From the NCBI RefSeq assembly GCF_004365175.1, contig NZ_SOCE01000001.1:3107403-3171402 (forward strand): 64,000 nucleotides of DNA. Direction: 5' to 3'. The position numbers and the translations under genes were made by a program. Positions 25,367 through 34,914 of this stretch are shown here, in pieces. Origin of the DNA: Kribbella voronezhensis (GTDB taxonomy: Bacteria > Actinomycetota > Actinomycetes > Propionibacteriales > Kribbellaceae). The notes under the pieces are model-generated. The model was not told the DNA's origin. It was given only the letters and a program-made list of their open reading frames with translations, and did not search any database. Position 1 is the stretch's first letter, and each line of letters opens with the position of its first letter.

Positions 25367-26580
25367 GACCCGGCCCGTACGACGAGGTCCCAGCGCACCG
25401 TCGCGCCTTCGGCGATGTCAGGCACCTCGCTCAGCCCTGACGGGTCGACCGTCAGCCGAACCAGCGCCGGAACCGTCAGCGGTCCGTCGGTGACGATCTC
25501 GATCTCGGTGCCCTGCTGCGCCCGCACCTGCACACCCGGCACCGGACCGGCTTCGAGACCGGCCAGCTCCACCTGGACGACGTTCCTGCTGACCAGGTCT
25601 GCCATCGCCTCGGCGAGCGGGTTCGGCGGCGGGCCGGGCGGAACCACTGGCGCGGGCGGTGGGGGCGGGGGCGGCGGTGCGACCGGTCGGCCCTTGGCGG
25701 CGCGCACGATCCTGCGCTTGAGAGCGGCCGCACGCCTGCTCGTCCTCCTCGCCACCGGAACCGCGGCGACCGGGACGACCCAGCGGGCCGCACGCTTGAC
25801 CCTGCGCTTCAGCAGGCGGGCGGCCCCCGGGCGCCGCGGCACCGGCGGAGGAAGTGGTTGGGGCTCGGGTTCCGGCTCGGGCTGGGGCGGCGGTTCGATC
25901 AGGGTCGCCCGGGCGATCCAGCGCCGCGGGCCGCTGCCGGGATTGGCCACGAAGTACCCGCTGTGGATCGGCAAGGTGCTGTCGGTCTCGGCCGGGACGT
26001 TGCCGGTCGAGACGAGACCGGCTGTCTGTTCGCCGTCCACCTCGGTGAACTCGACCCGCTTCACCAGAACGCCGACCGCTCCGACCGAAGCGGCCGGAGC
26101 CCACGACGGCCGGCCGTGGTCGACGCTGACCACCTCCAGGACGAACAACCCCGCACTGCTCAACTCGTCGGGGCGGAGGTCGAAGGTGACCACCCCGTCG
26201 GCGACTCCCGAAGCCGCTCCCTGCCGGTTCAGCAGCACGGCACCGCGGGTCCTGCCCTGCGAACGAACCAGCAGCAGGCGCGGCAGACCGGTCTCCCGCG
26301 TCGACACGTCCAACGGGACGTGCTCCTGCCACCAGCCCAGGGCCATCCCGTCGAAGCTGAAGTGCGCGGTCACCCGGACGGGCCGGCCACTCGGGGCGAC
26401 CTTGGCGCCGAGCAGGGCCGGCGAGGCGACGAAGCGGCCGATCACGGCGACGCCGCGAGACATGCAGTCGATCAGCATCAGGTCGCTCGGCCGCCCGGAA
26501 GTCAGCACGCCGGGCACCGCGAGCGGCTGCGGCACGGAGTCGAACGCGGTCTGGAAATGCGGTGTGGTGAAGACCTTCAC
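25363..26580 (-). CDS. Proline-rich, basic protein of unknown function
   Basis: 405 residues from GTG 26580, overlapping the upstream stop as GTGA. Residues 1-220 look like a beta-sandwich (TAHFSFDGMALGWWQEH, GVVTFDLRPDELSSAG). Then come a Pro/Glu-Pro stretch, a strongly basic helical segment (LLKRRVKRAARW, RRAAALKRRIVRAAK) and a run of eight Pro. The last 90 residues again look beta-rich (VQVELAGLEAG...). The basic central segment with some hydrophobic residues could sit on the membrane surface. No family recognised. Translational coupling on both sides suggests it works with the capsule-type transferase. Confidence 0.65.
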   Translation of the reverse strand: MKVFTTPHFQTAFDSVPQPLAVPGVLTSGRPSDLMLIDCMSRGVAVIGRFVASPALLGAKVAPSGRPVRVTAHFSFDGMALGWWQEHVPLDVSTRETGLPRLLLVRSQGRTRGAVLLNRQGAASGVADGVVTFDLRPDELSSAGLFVLEVVSVDHGRPSWAPAASVGAVGVLVKRVEFTEVDGEQTAGLVSTGNVPAETDSTLPIHSGYFVANPGSGPRRWIARATLIEPPPQPEPEPEPQPLPPPVPRRPGAARLLKRRVKRAARWVVPVAAVPVARRTSRRAAALKRRIVRAAKGRPVAPPPPPPPPAPVVPPGPPPNPLAEAMADLVSRNVVQVELAGLEAGPVPGVQVRAQQGTEIEIVTDGPLTVPALVRLTVDPSGLSEVPDIAEGATVRWDLVVRAGS

Positions 26581-28268
26581 AGCTCGTTCACCCCGCCCAG
26601 TGCCATCGCGAACTCCTCGGCCGACAAGGTCAGATCGGTCCGGGTCAGGAACGGATCCTTGCGGACCCACATCCTGCGCACGGCGGTGAAGGCCGGGTCG
26701 GCATCGGCCTCGATGTGCTGCATGGCCACCCGCAGGGCAACCATCAGGAACTCCATCCGGCCCATCTCCCAGTGCTGCACGAGCGGTGTCGAGACGTCCG
26801 CTCCGCTGCGGTAGAACCAGGCCCAGAGCCGCGCCCGCTCGATCTGCTCGTCGGTCACCAGCCGCCGCCCGGCCAGCAGACTCTCGATCGATTCGTCCAG
26901 CTTGACCCAGTAGTCGTCGGCGTCCTCGGCCAGGATGGTGAAGCCGCAATGGCTCCACTCCGACCAGCCGGCCTGGATCGCGGCGATGCCGTACGCCGGC
27001 AGCTCGGTGCTGATGCTGCCGCGCACGGTGACACCCAGATCGACCAGGCTCCACATCACGTTCTTGCTCATCTCGAGGCTGGGCAGGAAGACCAGCGGCG
27101 TACCGGCGTGCTTGTCCTTGAGGTTGTCGAAGAAGCCGGTCGAGTCGTAGAGGTGCTGGCTCGGGTGGTCGATGAACAACCAGTTGACGTCGTCGCGCTT
27201 GGCCGCGAAGTCGGCCGTCGCCTCGTACCAGGCGCCGAGGTCCTCGAAGCACTCGACGTTGGTGTTGAGGGCGTCGGAGACGGCGTGGTTGTACACCGCG
27301 ATCACCGGCTTGTCCGGATCGAAGCCGTACCTGGCCAGTGCGTGCTCGCGGACCGAGAGCCGGTCCTCGGGCGTCTGCAACTCGATCGCCGAGATCGAGC
27401 CGCCCCGCCACCACGACGGCTTGCCCCAGGTGCCCTTCACCCGCGAGGCGGTCAGCTCCGCACTGTTGCGCAACTGGTCGCGGTTCGGCCAGACGTAGGA
27501 CTCGAAGAAGTCGGCGATCTGGTGGGTGAGCTCGGCCCGGAAGGTCGGCGCACCGCGCTTGGTCTCCGGGAAGAGCGCGTACGCCTTCAGGCTGCCGGTG
27601 CTCTGGACGTGCACGGTCGGCACGTTGAAACGGCCGGCCGACTCGACCGCCAGGCCCCACAGGTTGTAGTCGACGTGACTGGTGATCAGCGCGACCGGAT
27701 CGAGCCCGGCGAACAGGGCGTCGTACACGTTGGAGAACTCCGCGCTGCGCTCCTGGACCTGCGCGTACTTCGCGCCGGCCCGGATCTCGTCGGTCACCCG
27801 CGGAGTCTTGAGCACCCGGCAGACCGTCGCCCGGACGATCTCGGCCAGCACGTCCGGATCGATCCCCGACCCGGTGACCGGCAGGTCCTGGCCGGCCACG
27901 TGCAAGGCGCCGGGGTCCGGATTGCCGATCCTGCTGTCGACCAGGTCGTGGATGTCGATCACGTCGACGGCGCCGTACGCGTTCGAGATCGCCGACAGCG
28001 CGTCGCTCTCGAAGAACGTCCAGAGGATGTCGTGCCAGTCGTCGTCCGCGCCGGTGAAGACGACCAGCCTGGCGGGGACGAACCGGCGCAGCGCGTTCGC
28101 CACGGTCAGGTTGCGCAGCGTCACCCGGAGGTCCTGGCTCATCGCCTCGACCAGGATCACCCGCTCGGAGTCCGGGAGCACGTTCCGCTGCCAGAACTCG
28201 GAGGCCGCCGCCAGGAAGAGCGGGAACTCCTTGATGTCCATCGTGCGTTTCGGAACGGTCACTGTCAC
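26577..28268 (-). CDS. Capsule-type GT-B glycosyltransferase-like protein
   Basis: 563 residues from GTG 28268; upstream ATG 28313 lies before the promoter box and is rejected. The C-terminal half has the HP motif in LFIDHPSQHLYD and, about 50 residues later, VRGSISTELPAYGIAAIQAG. This pair resembles KpsC/KpsS- and polysialyltransferase-type GT-B folds, which use CMP-activated acidic sugars. No TM helix is evident. A CMP-pseudaminate user is a reasonable candidate role, but this is inference. First gene of a coupled trio with the Pro-rich and beta-helix proteins. Confidence 0.66.
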   Translation of the reverse strand: MTVTVPKRTMDIKEFPLFLAAASEFWQRNVLPDSERVILVEAMSQDLRVTLRNLTVANALRRFVPARLVVFTGADDDWHDILWTFFESDALSAISNAYGAVDVIDIHDLVDSRIGNPDPGALHVAGQDLPVTGSGIDPDVLAEIVRATVCRVLKTPRVTDEIRAGAKYAQVQERSAEFSNVYDALFAGLDPVALITSHVDYNLWGLAVESAGRFNVPTVHVQSTGSLKAYALFPETKRGAPTFRAELTHQIADFFESYVWPNRDQLRNSAELTASRVKGTWGKPSWWRGGSISAIELQTPEDRLSVREHALARYGFDPDKPVIAVYNHAVSDALNTNVECFEDLGAWYEATADFAAKRDDVNWLFIDHPSQHLYDSTGFFDNLKDKHAGTPLVFLPSLEMSKNVMWSLVDLGVTVRGSISTELPAYGIAAIQAGWSEWSHCGFTILAEDADDYWVKLDESIESLLAGRRLVTDEQIERARLWAWFYRSGADVSTPLVQHWEMGRMEFLMVALRVAMQHIEADADPAFTAVRRMWVRKDPFLTRTDLTLSAEEFAMALGGVNEL

Positions 28269-28280
28269 CAGAGAGTTATA
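28266..28280 (-). promoter_or_regulatory. Leaderless promoter -10 of capsule-type GT
   Basis: On the minus strand TATAAC (28275-28280) lies 6 nt before the GTG at 28268, without a ribosome-binding site. Confidence 0.6.
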
Positions 28281-28341
28281 GCAGTCAACCCCTGTTTGTG
28301 TTATTTGTGCCACGTCACTGATCCAGACCAGTTCGGGTTTT

Positions 28342-30678
28342 TCACCGTCCGGGGAGCTCGTAGACCAACACCTGGGACTCCCGATGCCGCAGTACGGCCA
28401 GCTGGCCCAGGGTCGCCGAGACGGGCCCGTCCCGAAGGTCCGCGTAGATCCAGCGCACGCCGTACTGCGAGCGTAGGCGGTCGAGCAGTTGCGGGGTCGG
28501 AGCGGTCAGGGCCTGGCGGGTGAGCTCGACCCGATCCGGCCAGGGCGAGGGCTGGAAGAAGTACTTGATGCCGTTCACCCCGTTGTTCGCCATCCCCTGC
28601 TGCGTGTAGGCCCAGCCGTCCAGCAGGACGCGCCGGCCGGCGATGCCGCTCACGATGAACCCCCGGGCATCGCACCCGGGTCGCTGCGGACCAGCAGGAC
28701 GGCAGTAGGTGTTGGCGAGCACGACGTCGTCCGGCGCGGAGTTCCTTGCCAGCCAGCGCGCTGCGGCGAGCTCGTCGGGGTAGACCCGCCAGCCCGCCGA
28801 TACGAAGTGACCTGAGCCGTGCAGGTGGCGGACTCGCCACGCATCCGTGGCGACCGTGCCGATCGGCAGTCCGATCACAGCAAGCATCGCGAAGGCCATG
28901 CCCAGGCCGGTGAGACCGGACCGACGGCGAGCCGACAGCCAGCCGACCAGCACCAGTACGGCGAGCAGCACAGTCACCAGGATGGGACGCGCCAGCACCT
29001 CGATCTGGGCGGTGCGGAACCCGGTGGCGTTCTTCCTGACCAGCCCTGCGCACACCGCGATCGCAGTACCGGTCCCGAGCCCGGCCAGGCCGGTACGAAG
29101 GATCGTGCGCCGGCTGCGGCCCCGGACGCCGACTGCGATCAGCCAGCCGAGCGCTGCGGCCGCGAACGGCAGACCGGAGCGCAGGAAGTAGTACTGACTC
29201 GCAGAGGGATGGTTCACCAAGCTCACGCCGAGCCACGAGGCGGTCAGTCCTCCGGCCAAGAACCACGCGACGGGGTTCTGCCGCAGCGCGCGGACCCCGA
29301 TCAGACCGAATCCGGCCAGCAGCCCCGCGTGCGCGAGCGCGAACCCGGCCAGGATCACCAGGGCCCCTGCCACCGCCACGTGGTCCCCGGTGAGGGACCG
29401 GAGTACCAGGCCGCCGGTACCGGCCAGCGAAGCGTCGCCGGTCGCTCCTCGATAGCCGGGCTGGAACTTGGCGATCGCGAACAACTGGATCCCGGACCCG
29501 CTCGTGCTCCCGGCCACGGTGAGCATCGTCCAGACGGTGATCGCGACCAGCAGTCCACCGATCGCGACGGCCCGCCACGGGATCCGGCGTTCCTTCAGCA
29601 GCAGGAACAAGGCCGACAGACCGACGCCACCGATCAGGATCGGCAGCACGGTCGGCTTCGAACCACCACCGACGACCGCTGCCGCCACAGCCAGCACCCA
29701 GACACCTCTGGCGCCACCGCGGTAGAGGGCGACGACGACGAAGTACGCCGCCGCGCTGAGAACCAACGTCGCCAAGGTCTGCGACGGAGTCATCAGACCG
29801 GCCGGGCCGACCAGGTCCACCTGAGGCCAGGCCGGTACGAAGAAGCCCAGTTGCGGTACGACGAAGGCCAGGGCAGCCAGCACGCCGGTCCACCAGGCCT
29901 TGCTGACCTGACGAGCCAGGGCGGCTCCGGCCAGCAGACCGGCGAACGTCACCGGCAGCAGCCACAACCGGTACATCACCAGGATCGACGAGAGCCTGGT
30001 GATGTCGACGGCGCCCGCCATGTCGGCATTGGGGAACCAGTGGTACTCCAGCGCCTCACCTGCCACCTGGGGCAGTTGCGGCGGAACGCTTCGGAGCAGT
30101 TCGTTCACCATCGACAGGTGGTAGAGCCCGTCGGGGTAGTACGCGATGCCGTGCGGTGGTGGCGCATGATCCGCCATCACGCCCAGCGTGGTCGCCAGCG
30201 CGAGCAACGTCAGGCAGACCGACAGGCCCCAGGACCAGGCCACCGGCAACGGCTCGGGCTCGGCTATCAGCCAGTGCTGCCGCAGCCTCGGCACCAGGGC
30301 GAAAGCCAGCAGGACCAGCAAAGGCCAGACGACCAGGAACTGCTGCAGGCCGAGCCAGGTGAAGAGAGCCCAGCCGCCAAGCTGGTAGGCGATCCCGACA
30401 GCGGCCCCTAGGCCGACATCCTCGGCCCAGTTCCCGGTACTGCGCCACAGGGCCCGCATGAGCAGGATGCCCGGCAGCGCCACGCACACCCCGAAGTAGA
30501 TGCCGTACCGGACGATCGCTCCGAGCGGCACGTCGATGATCAGCAGCCCGGCCACGGAGGCCGCGGCGGGGAACAGCCAGGGCAGCAACGACAGGAACCA
30601 CCGTCGAACCCGGGCAACCGGCTGCGGGGGCTCAAGGGGCAGGGCGCGCGCCTGCTCGTGCGGAGTGACCGTCGCCAT
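28342..30678 (-). CDS. GT-C-like polytopic membrane protein, paralogue 3 of 6
   Basis: 778 residues; ATG 30678 overlaps the stop of paralogue 4 by one base. Twelve or so helices. The loop motif is DGLYHLSMVNELLRSVPPQ, followed by AGEALEYHWFPNADMA and VDITRLS; MTPSQTLATLV follows. The C-terminal soluble domain contains ANTYCRP...GCDARGF, RRVLLDGWAYTQQG, SPWPDRVELT and YGVRWIYAD. Together with paralogues 4 and 5 it forms the subgroup sharing RSVPPQ, ALARQVS and GCDARG. The pattern of a conserved Asp and His in the first large loop suits a metal- or base-assisted GT-C transferase. Function inferred. Confidence 0.74.
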   Translation of the reverse strand: MATVTPHEQARALPLEPPQPVARVRRWFLSLLPWLFPAAASVAGLLIIDVPLGAIVRYGIYFGVCVALPGILLMRALWRSTGNWAEDVGLGAAVGIAYQLGGWALFTWLGLQQFLVVWPLLVLLAFALVPRLRQHWLIAEPEPLPVAWSWGLSVCLTLLALATTLGVMADHAPPPHGIAYYPDGLYHLSMVNELLRSVPPQLPQVAGEALEYHWFPNADMAGAVDITRLSSILVMYRLWLLPVTFAGLLAGAALARQVSKAWWTGVLAALAFVVPQLGFFVPAWPQVDLVGPAGLMTPSQTLATLVLSAAAYFVVVALYRGGARGVWVLAVAAAVVGGGSKPTVLPILIGGVGLSALFLLLKERRIPWRAVAIGGLLVAITVWTMLTVAGSTSGSGIQLFAIAKFQPGYRGATGDASLAGTGGLVLRSLTGDHVAVAGALVILAGFALAHAGLLAGFGLIGVRALRQNPVAWFLAGGLTASWLGVSLVNHPSASQYYFLRSGLPFAAAALGWLIAVGVRGRSRRTILRTGLAGLGTGTAIAVCAGLVRKNATGFRTAQIEVLARPILVTVLLAVLVLVGWLSARRRSGLTGLGMAFAMLAVIGLPIGTVATDAWRVRHLHGSGHFVSAGWRVYPDELAAARWLARNSAPDDVVLANTYCRPAGPQRPGCDARGFIVSGIAGRRVLLDGWAYTQQGMANNGVNGIKYFFQPSPWPDRVELTRQALTAPTPQLLDRLRSQYGVRWIYADLRDGPVSATLGQLAVLRHRESQVLVYELPGR

Positions 30679-32951
30679 CAGCCTGCACCGAGCTCGTAGA
30701 TTTTGACTTCACCCTCCTGGTAACGCAGTACGGCCAACTCGTCCAGCTTCGCGGACGTCGGTCCGTCCCAGCCGTCAGCGTAGATCCAGCGCACGCCGTA
30801 CTGGTGACGAACCTCCGTCAGCAACTGCGCGGTCGGCGCCGTCAGGATCTGTTCGGTGAGCTGGACCCGGTCGGGCCACGGCGAGTCCTGGTACGCGTAC
30901 CTCTTGCCGCCGACTCCACTCAGCTCCAGCGCCTGCTGGGTGTAGGCCCAGCCCTCCATCAGGGTCCGGCGACCGGCGATCCCAGTGACGAGGTACCCCC
31001 GCGCATCGCAACCGGACTGCCGTGCTCCGGGCGGCTGGCACCAGGTGCCGGTGACCACCACGTCGGCCGGATCGGAGTTCGCGCCGAGCCACACTGCGGC
31101 GCCCTGCTCGTCGGGATGGACCTGCCCGCTGACCGCGCGGTACGTCCCATCCGCTCGAAAGGCGGAGTACGAATACTTGGCCATGCCCACCAGAGACACT
31201 GCGATCGCCACGAGGACGGGCACAGCCGAGCCGAGTCCTGGCTGCTTCGCCCAGCGGCGCCTACTGAGCAGCCACCCGCAAACAAGCAGCACGGTCAGTA
31301 CGGCGGCCAGCAGCAGTGGCCGGGCCAGCGCGTCGACCTGAGCCGCTCTGGAATCCTCGGAGCGCAGCTTGGCGGGCTGTGTGACCAGGAAGAACACGAC
31401 GCCGAGCAGCAGTGCAGCCGTGCTGACCAGCAGGATCGTCCTGCCGCTGCGGCCTTCGAACGCGACGGCCACCAGCCAAGCCGCCGCCGCGGCCGCGAAC
31501 GGCACCACACTGCGCAGGAAGTACTGCTGGCCGGCGGCTGGATGGTTCGCCACCAACAGGCCGATCCAAGCGCTCGCGAGGGTTCCGGCCAGTAGCCAGG
31601 CGACCGGATCACGCCTGGTCGACCGGACGAACAGCAGGCCGAAGCCGGTCAGCAGTCCGGCCGACGACAACAAGATCAGTCCCAGCAGTACGGCGACCCC
31701 GCTGATCGCCGTCGAGTCACCCGAGGTCATCCACGACGGGACCAGCCCCCCGGTGCCCGGCACCGACAAGTCGCCGGTGATGTCCGCATACGCCGGCTGG
31801 AACCTGGCGATCGCGAAGAGCTGGAATCCCGATCCGCTCGGTCCCGCAACGAAGAGCAAGGTGGCGAGCATCGCCACCGCCAGGACCAGGCAGGCGACGA
31901 CCGACCGCCAGGGCAGCTTCCGCTCCCGGATCAGTACGAACAGCGCGGCCAGACCGACGCCGCCGGCCAGGATCGGCAGCATCGACGGCTTCGATCCCCC
32001 GGCGACGATCGCCAGTGCGGCGGCGAGCACCCAGGCACCACGACCACCACTGCGACGGAACACCGCGTCGACGACGAAGATCGCCGCCGCGGTCCCGGTG
32101 ACGATGCTGAAGGTCAGTGAAGGGCTGAGCAGACTTGCGGAGCCGGTCGGCAGCACCACCACTGCGGCCAGCACACCGGTCCACCACACCTTGCTGACCT
32201 GCCGCGCCAGCGCAGCGGACACAAGCAGCACGACAACCGCCTGCGGCAACAGCCAGAGGCGGAACAGCACCAGAGCCGGTGAAAGCCGGGTGATGTCCAC
32301 GGCGCTCGCCATGTCAGCATCGGCGAACCAGTGGTACTGCAGCGGGTCGCCGGCCGCCTGCGGTAGCTGCGGCGGCACCGACCGCATCACCTCGTGCACC
32401 AGCGACAGATGAAACAGCAGGTCCTGGTAGTACGACGTACCGCTCGGCGGCGGCTGGTGATCGGCCAGCACGTTGAAAGTGGTGACGAGGATCAGCACCG
32501 TGGCACAGCTCGCCACGCCCCAGGACCAGGCCACCGGGAGCGGCGCCGGCGCCGCGATCCGCCAGCAGCGCCGCAACTGGGGCACCGCCGCGAAGACGAC
32601 CAGCACGAGCACCGGCCACGCGACCAACCAAGACTGCAGCCCCACCGCCGTGAAGATCGCCCAGCCCAGCAGCTGGTACGCCGCCCCGACCGCAGCACCC
32701 AGGCCGAAGTCCTCAGCCCAGTTTCCAGTGCTCCGCCAGGCACCGCGAAGCAGCAGTACGCCGGGCAGGACCACGCAAGAGACGAAATAGCCGCTGTACG
32801 TCGCGATCGCCGCCAGTGGCACGTCGATCGCGAGCAGTCCACCCACGCCCGCGGCAACCGGGAGCAGCCACGGAAGCAACCGGCGAAGACCAGCCGGACC
32901 GGACGCACGGGGACTCGCGGCAACGGCGGGCTCCGCTTCGATCGCCGTCAC
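30678..32951 (-). CDS. GT-C-like polytopic membrane protein, paralogue 4 of 6
   Basis: 757 residues from GTG 32951, with GGGGAG about 10 nt upstream; longer in-frame extensions have no matching sequence in the paralogues. Motifs: DLLFHLSLVHEVMRSVPPQ, AGDPLQYHWFADADMAS, LSPSLTFS, then TGTWCQPPG...GCDARGY, RRTLMEGWAYTQQ and YGVRWIYAD in the tail. It is the nearest neighbour and evident closest relative of paralogue 3 (tandem duplication). Divergent from a methyltransferase gene at 33114. Confidence 0.74.
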   Translation of the reverse strand: MTAIEAEPAVAASPRASGPAGLRRLLPWLLPVAAGVGGLLAIDVPLAAIATYSGYFVSCVVLPGVLLLRGAWRSTGNWAEDFGLGAAVGAAYQLLGWAIFTAVGLQSWLVAWPVLVLVVFAAVPQLRRCWRIAAPAPLPVAWSWGVASCATVLILVTTFNVLADHQPPPSGTSYYQDLLFHLSLVHEVMRSVPPQLPQAAGDPLQYHWFADADMASAVDITRLSPALVLFRLWLLPQAVVVLLVSAALARQVSKVWWTGVLAAVVVLPTGSASLLSPSLTFSIVTGTAAAIFVVDAVFRRSGGRGAWVLAAALAIVAGGSKPSMLPILAGGVGLAALFVLIRERKLPWRSVVACLVLAVAMLATLLFVAGPSGSGFQLFAIARFQPAYADITGDLSVPGTGGLVPSWMTSGDSTAISGVAVLLGLILLSSAGLLTGFGLLFVRSTRRDPVAWLLAGTLASAWIGLLVANHPAAGQQYFLRSVVPFAAAAAAWLVAVAFEGRSGRTILLVSTAALLLGVVFFLVTQPAKLRSEDSRAAQVDALARPLLLAAVLTVLLVCGWLLSRRRWAKQPGLGSAVPVLVAIAVSLVGMAKYSYSAFRADGTYRAVSGQVHPDEQGAAVWLGANSDPADVVVTGTWCQPPGARQSGCDARGYLVTGIAGRRTLMEGWAYTQQALELSGVGGKRYAYQDSPWPDRVQLTEQILTAPTAQLLTEVRHQYGVRWIYADGWDGPTSAKLDELAVLRYQEGEVKIYELGAG

Positions 32952-33101
32952 GCCTGATCGCTCCCCTGCGTGCGCACCGACCCATTGGAGCACGACGGAC
33001 CTCTCCCGGCGGCGCAGTTCGCGGCCCCGGCCACGGACCCGCAGTACCGGCAGAGGCCGGGTTTCGGGTGACCTCGTCGTGCTCCTCGGCCCCGATCTCA
33101 G

Positions 33102-33116
33102 TAGGGTGTGCCAATG
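33102..33116 (+). promoter_or_regulatory. Leaderless promoter -10 of the 33114 methyltransferase
   Basis: TAGGGT (33102-33107) is 6 nt before ATG 33114. An in-frame GTG at 33108 directly abuts the box and is therefore not preferred. Confidence 0.55.
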
Positions 33117-33839
33117 ACCGAAGCCGGATCGCCGTCGATCCAGAGCCCTGACTACTGGTGGTACCGCGCCCGCGCCCAACTGCTGGAGACCGTGCTGAGC
33201 GAGCACGTCGGGGAGCCCCGCCGGCTGCTGGACGTCGGCAGCGCCGACGGCCCCAGCGTGTCCTGGCTGCGCGGACACGGTAAGCAGGTCGCGCTGGACG
33301 TCGACCCGCGCGGGCTCGGACCCGGCGGGGTCTGCGGCTCGGCGCTCGAGCTGCCGTTCGGCGACGAGGTGTTCGACGTGGTCGCCGCGTTCGACGTGAT
33401 CGAGCACTGCGAGCCCGAGGAGCAGGCGCTCGCCGAAGTGTTCCGCGTGCTGTCTCCCGGTGGGCGCTTCCTGATGTCGGTGCCCGCCTACCAGTGGGCC
33501 TGGACCCACTTCGACGAGCACAACCACCACTTCCGCCGGTACACCCGCGCCCGCGCGACCCGGGCCCTGCGGGCGAGCGGTTTCGAGATCCTGCGGGCGA
33601 CCCACATCTTCGGTTCGACCTTCCCGATGTTCGCGGCGAACCGGCTGCGTACCCGGCTGCAGGAGCGCGGCCGCGACGTCGCGACGCTGGATCCGGACGC
33701 CGTACCGGGCCTGCCGCACGTGCCGCCGGCGGTGGAGAAGGCACTGCTCGGACTCGCGGACCTCGATCGGTGGGTGCTGCGCTCCCGCGACCTGCCGTTC
33801 GGCTCGTCGGTCGTGGTGGCGGCACGGAAGCCCTACTGA
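33114..33839 (+). CDS. Class I SAM-dependent methyltransferase
   Basis: 241 residues. Motif I is RLLDVGSADGPS, followed by the acidic strand VALDVDP, then ELPFGDEVFDVVAAFDVIEHC and LSPGGRFLMSVPAYQWAW. The DVIEHC and PAYQW signatures are common in methyltransferases of polysaccharide loci. The C-terminal 60 residues (TFPMFAANRLRTR) may hold a weak membrane-associating helix. It probably methylates a sugar or lipid intermediate. It is divergent from paralogue 4 and lies 58 nt before a GT2 gene that has its own promoter. Confidence 0.85.
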   Translation: MTEAGSPSIQSPDYWWYRARAQLLETVLSEHVGEPRRLLDVGSADGPSVSWLRGHGKQVALDVDPRGLGPGGVCGSALELPFGDEVFDVVAAFDVIEHCEPEEQALAEVFRVLSPGGRFLMSVPAYQWAWTHFDEHNHHFRRYTRARATRALRASGFEILRATHIFGSTFPMFAANRLRTRLQERGRDVATLDPDAVPGLPHVPPAVEKALLGLADLDRWVLRSRDLPFGSSVVVAARKPY

Positions 33840-33884
33840 GCGACCTCGCGGGCTCGGCGTTCTCGCCGCGCCACCGCCGAGGGC

Positions 33885-33900
33885 TATAGTCCGGCAGGTG
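33885..33900 (+). promoter_or_regulatory. Leaderless promoter -10 of GT2 gene at 33898
   Basis: TATAGT (33885-33890) is 7 nt before GTG 33898; no Shine-Dalgarno sequence is present. Confidence 0.62.
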
Positions 33901-34914
33901 AGTGACGTCGACGGCCACGATCAGGTTCCTGCACACGACGTATCCGTCGTGGTTCCGGTGTACAGGGGCGAGCACAGCCTGCCCGGGCTCCTCGAGGAGA
34001 TAGTGCCGCTGCACGACGAGTTCGTGACCCAGGGCGGCCACCGGGTCAGGGTGGCCGAGGTCGTCCTGGTGCACGACCACGGTCCGGACGACTCGGCCCG
34101 GGTGATCCGCGAGCTGGCGGCGAAGTACGAGTTCGTGCATCCGGTCTGGCTGAGCCGGAACTTCGGCCAGCATGCCGCGACGCTGGCCGGGATGGCCTCG
34201 TCGGGCGGCGACTGGATCCTCACCATCGACGAGGACGGTCAGTACGACCCGGGCTTCCTCGGCGCGATGGTCGACACCGCGCTCGCCCAGCGGGCCACCG
34301 TCGTCTACGCCAAGCCGAGCAACCCGGCGCCGCACGGCCCGCTGCGCAACCTGGCGTCCAAGATCGCGAAGACCTTCATCGAGACCGTGCTCGGCAGCCG
34401 GGGCACCTCGGTGTTCCACAGCTTCCGGCTGGTGCTCGGCGAGGTCGGCCGCAGCGTCGCGGCGTACTCCGGGCCCGGCGTCTACCTCGACGTCGCGCTC
34501 AGCTGGGTCGCCGGCGAGGTCGCGACCTGCCCGGTGGAGCTGCGCGGCGAGGCCGACCGCCCGTCCGGCTACAACCTGCGCAGCCTCACGTCCCACTTCT
34601 GGCGGATGGTGCTCACCAGCGGCACCCGGCTGCTCCGCGTGGTCAGTGTCGTCGGCGCGCTGACCGCCTTGTTCGGGCTGCTGGTCGCGCTGGTACTGAT
34701 CGGCAACCAGCTCTTCGGTGCCGACCTGCTCCGGGGCTGGACCTCGACCATGGTCGTCGTGCTGCTCAGTACGGGAGCGATCCTGTTCTCCCTGGGCGTC
34801 GTCGCCGAGTACCTCGGGGTCGCGGTGAACATGGCGATGGGCAAGCCGCTCTACCTGATCGTCTCCGATCCCGCCCAGGGGCCGCTGGGTCGTCGGCGGG
34901 AAACGAGGCAATGA
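33898..34914 (+). CDS. GT2 polyprenyl-phosphate sugar synthase-like
   Basis: 338 residues. GT-A domain with VSVVVPVYRGEHSLPG, VHDHGPDDS, LSRNFGQHAATLAGM and the metal site TIDEDGQYDP. Two C-terminal TM helices (about 245-270 and 280-305) precede EYLGVAVNMAMGKPLYLI. It is the third DPM1/GtrB-like enzyme of the locus. Its stop overlaps the epimerase start (ATGA), and that gene in turn overlaps GT-C-like paralogue 5. This supports a donor-synthesis plus transfer unit. Confidence 0.9.
   Translation: MSDVDGHDQVPAHDVSVVVPVYRGEHSLPGLLEEIVPLHDEFVTQGGHRVRVAEVVLVHDHGPDDSARVIRELAAKYEFVHPVWLSRNFGQHAATLAGMASSGGDWILTIDEDGQYDPGFLGAMVDTALAQRATVVYAKPSNPAPHGPLRNLASKIAKTFIETVLGSRGTSVFHSFRLVLGEVGRSVAAYSGPGVYLDVALSWVAGEVATCPVELRGEADRPSGYNLRSLTSHFWRMVLTSGTRLLRVVSVVGALTALFGLLVALVLIGNQLFGADLLRGWTSTMVVVLLSTGAILFSLGVVAEYLGVAVNMAMGKPLYLIVSDPAQGPLGRRRETRQ

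Noticed and set aside
32952-33719. N-terminal extension of GT-C-like paralogue 4
   Set aside because: The extension is antisense to the 33114 methyltransferase and has no counterpart in the other paralogues; GTG 32951 has a ribosome site.
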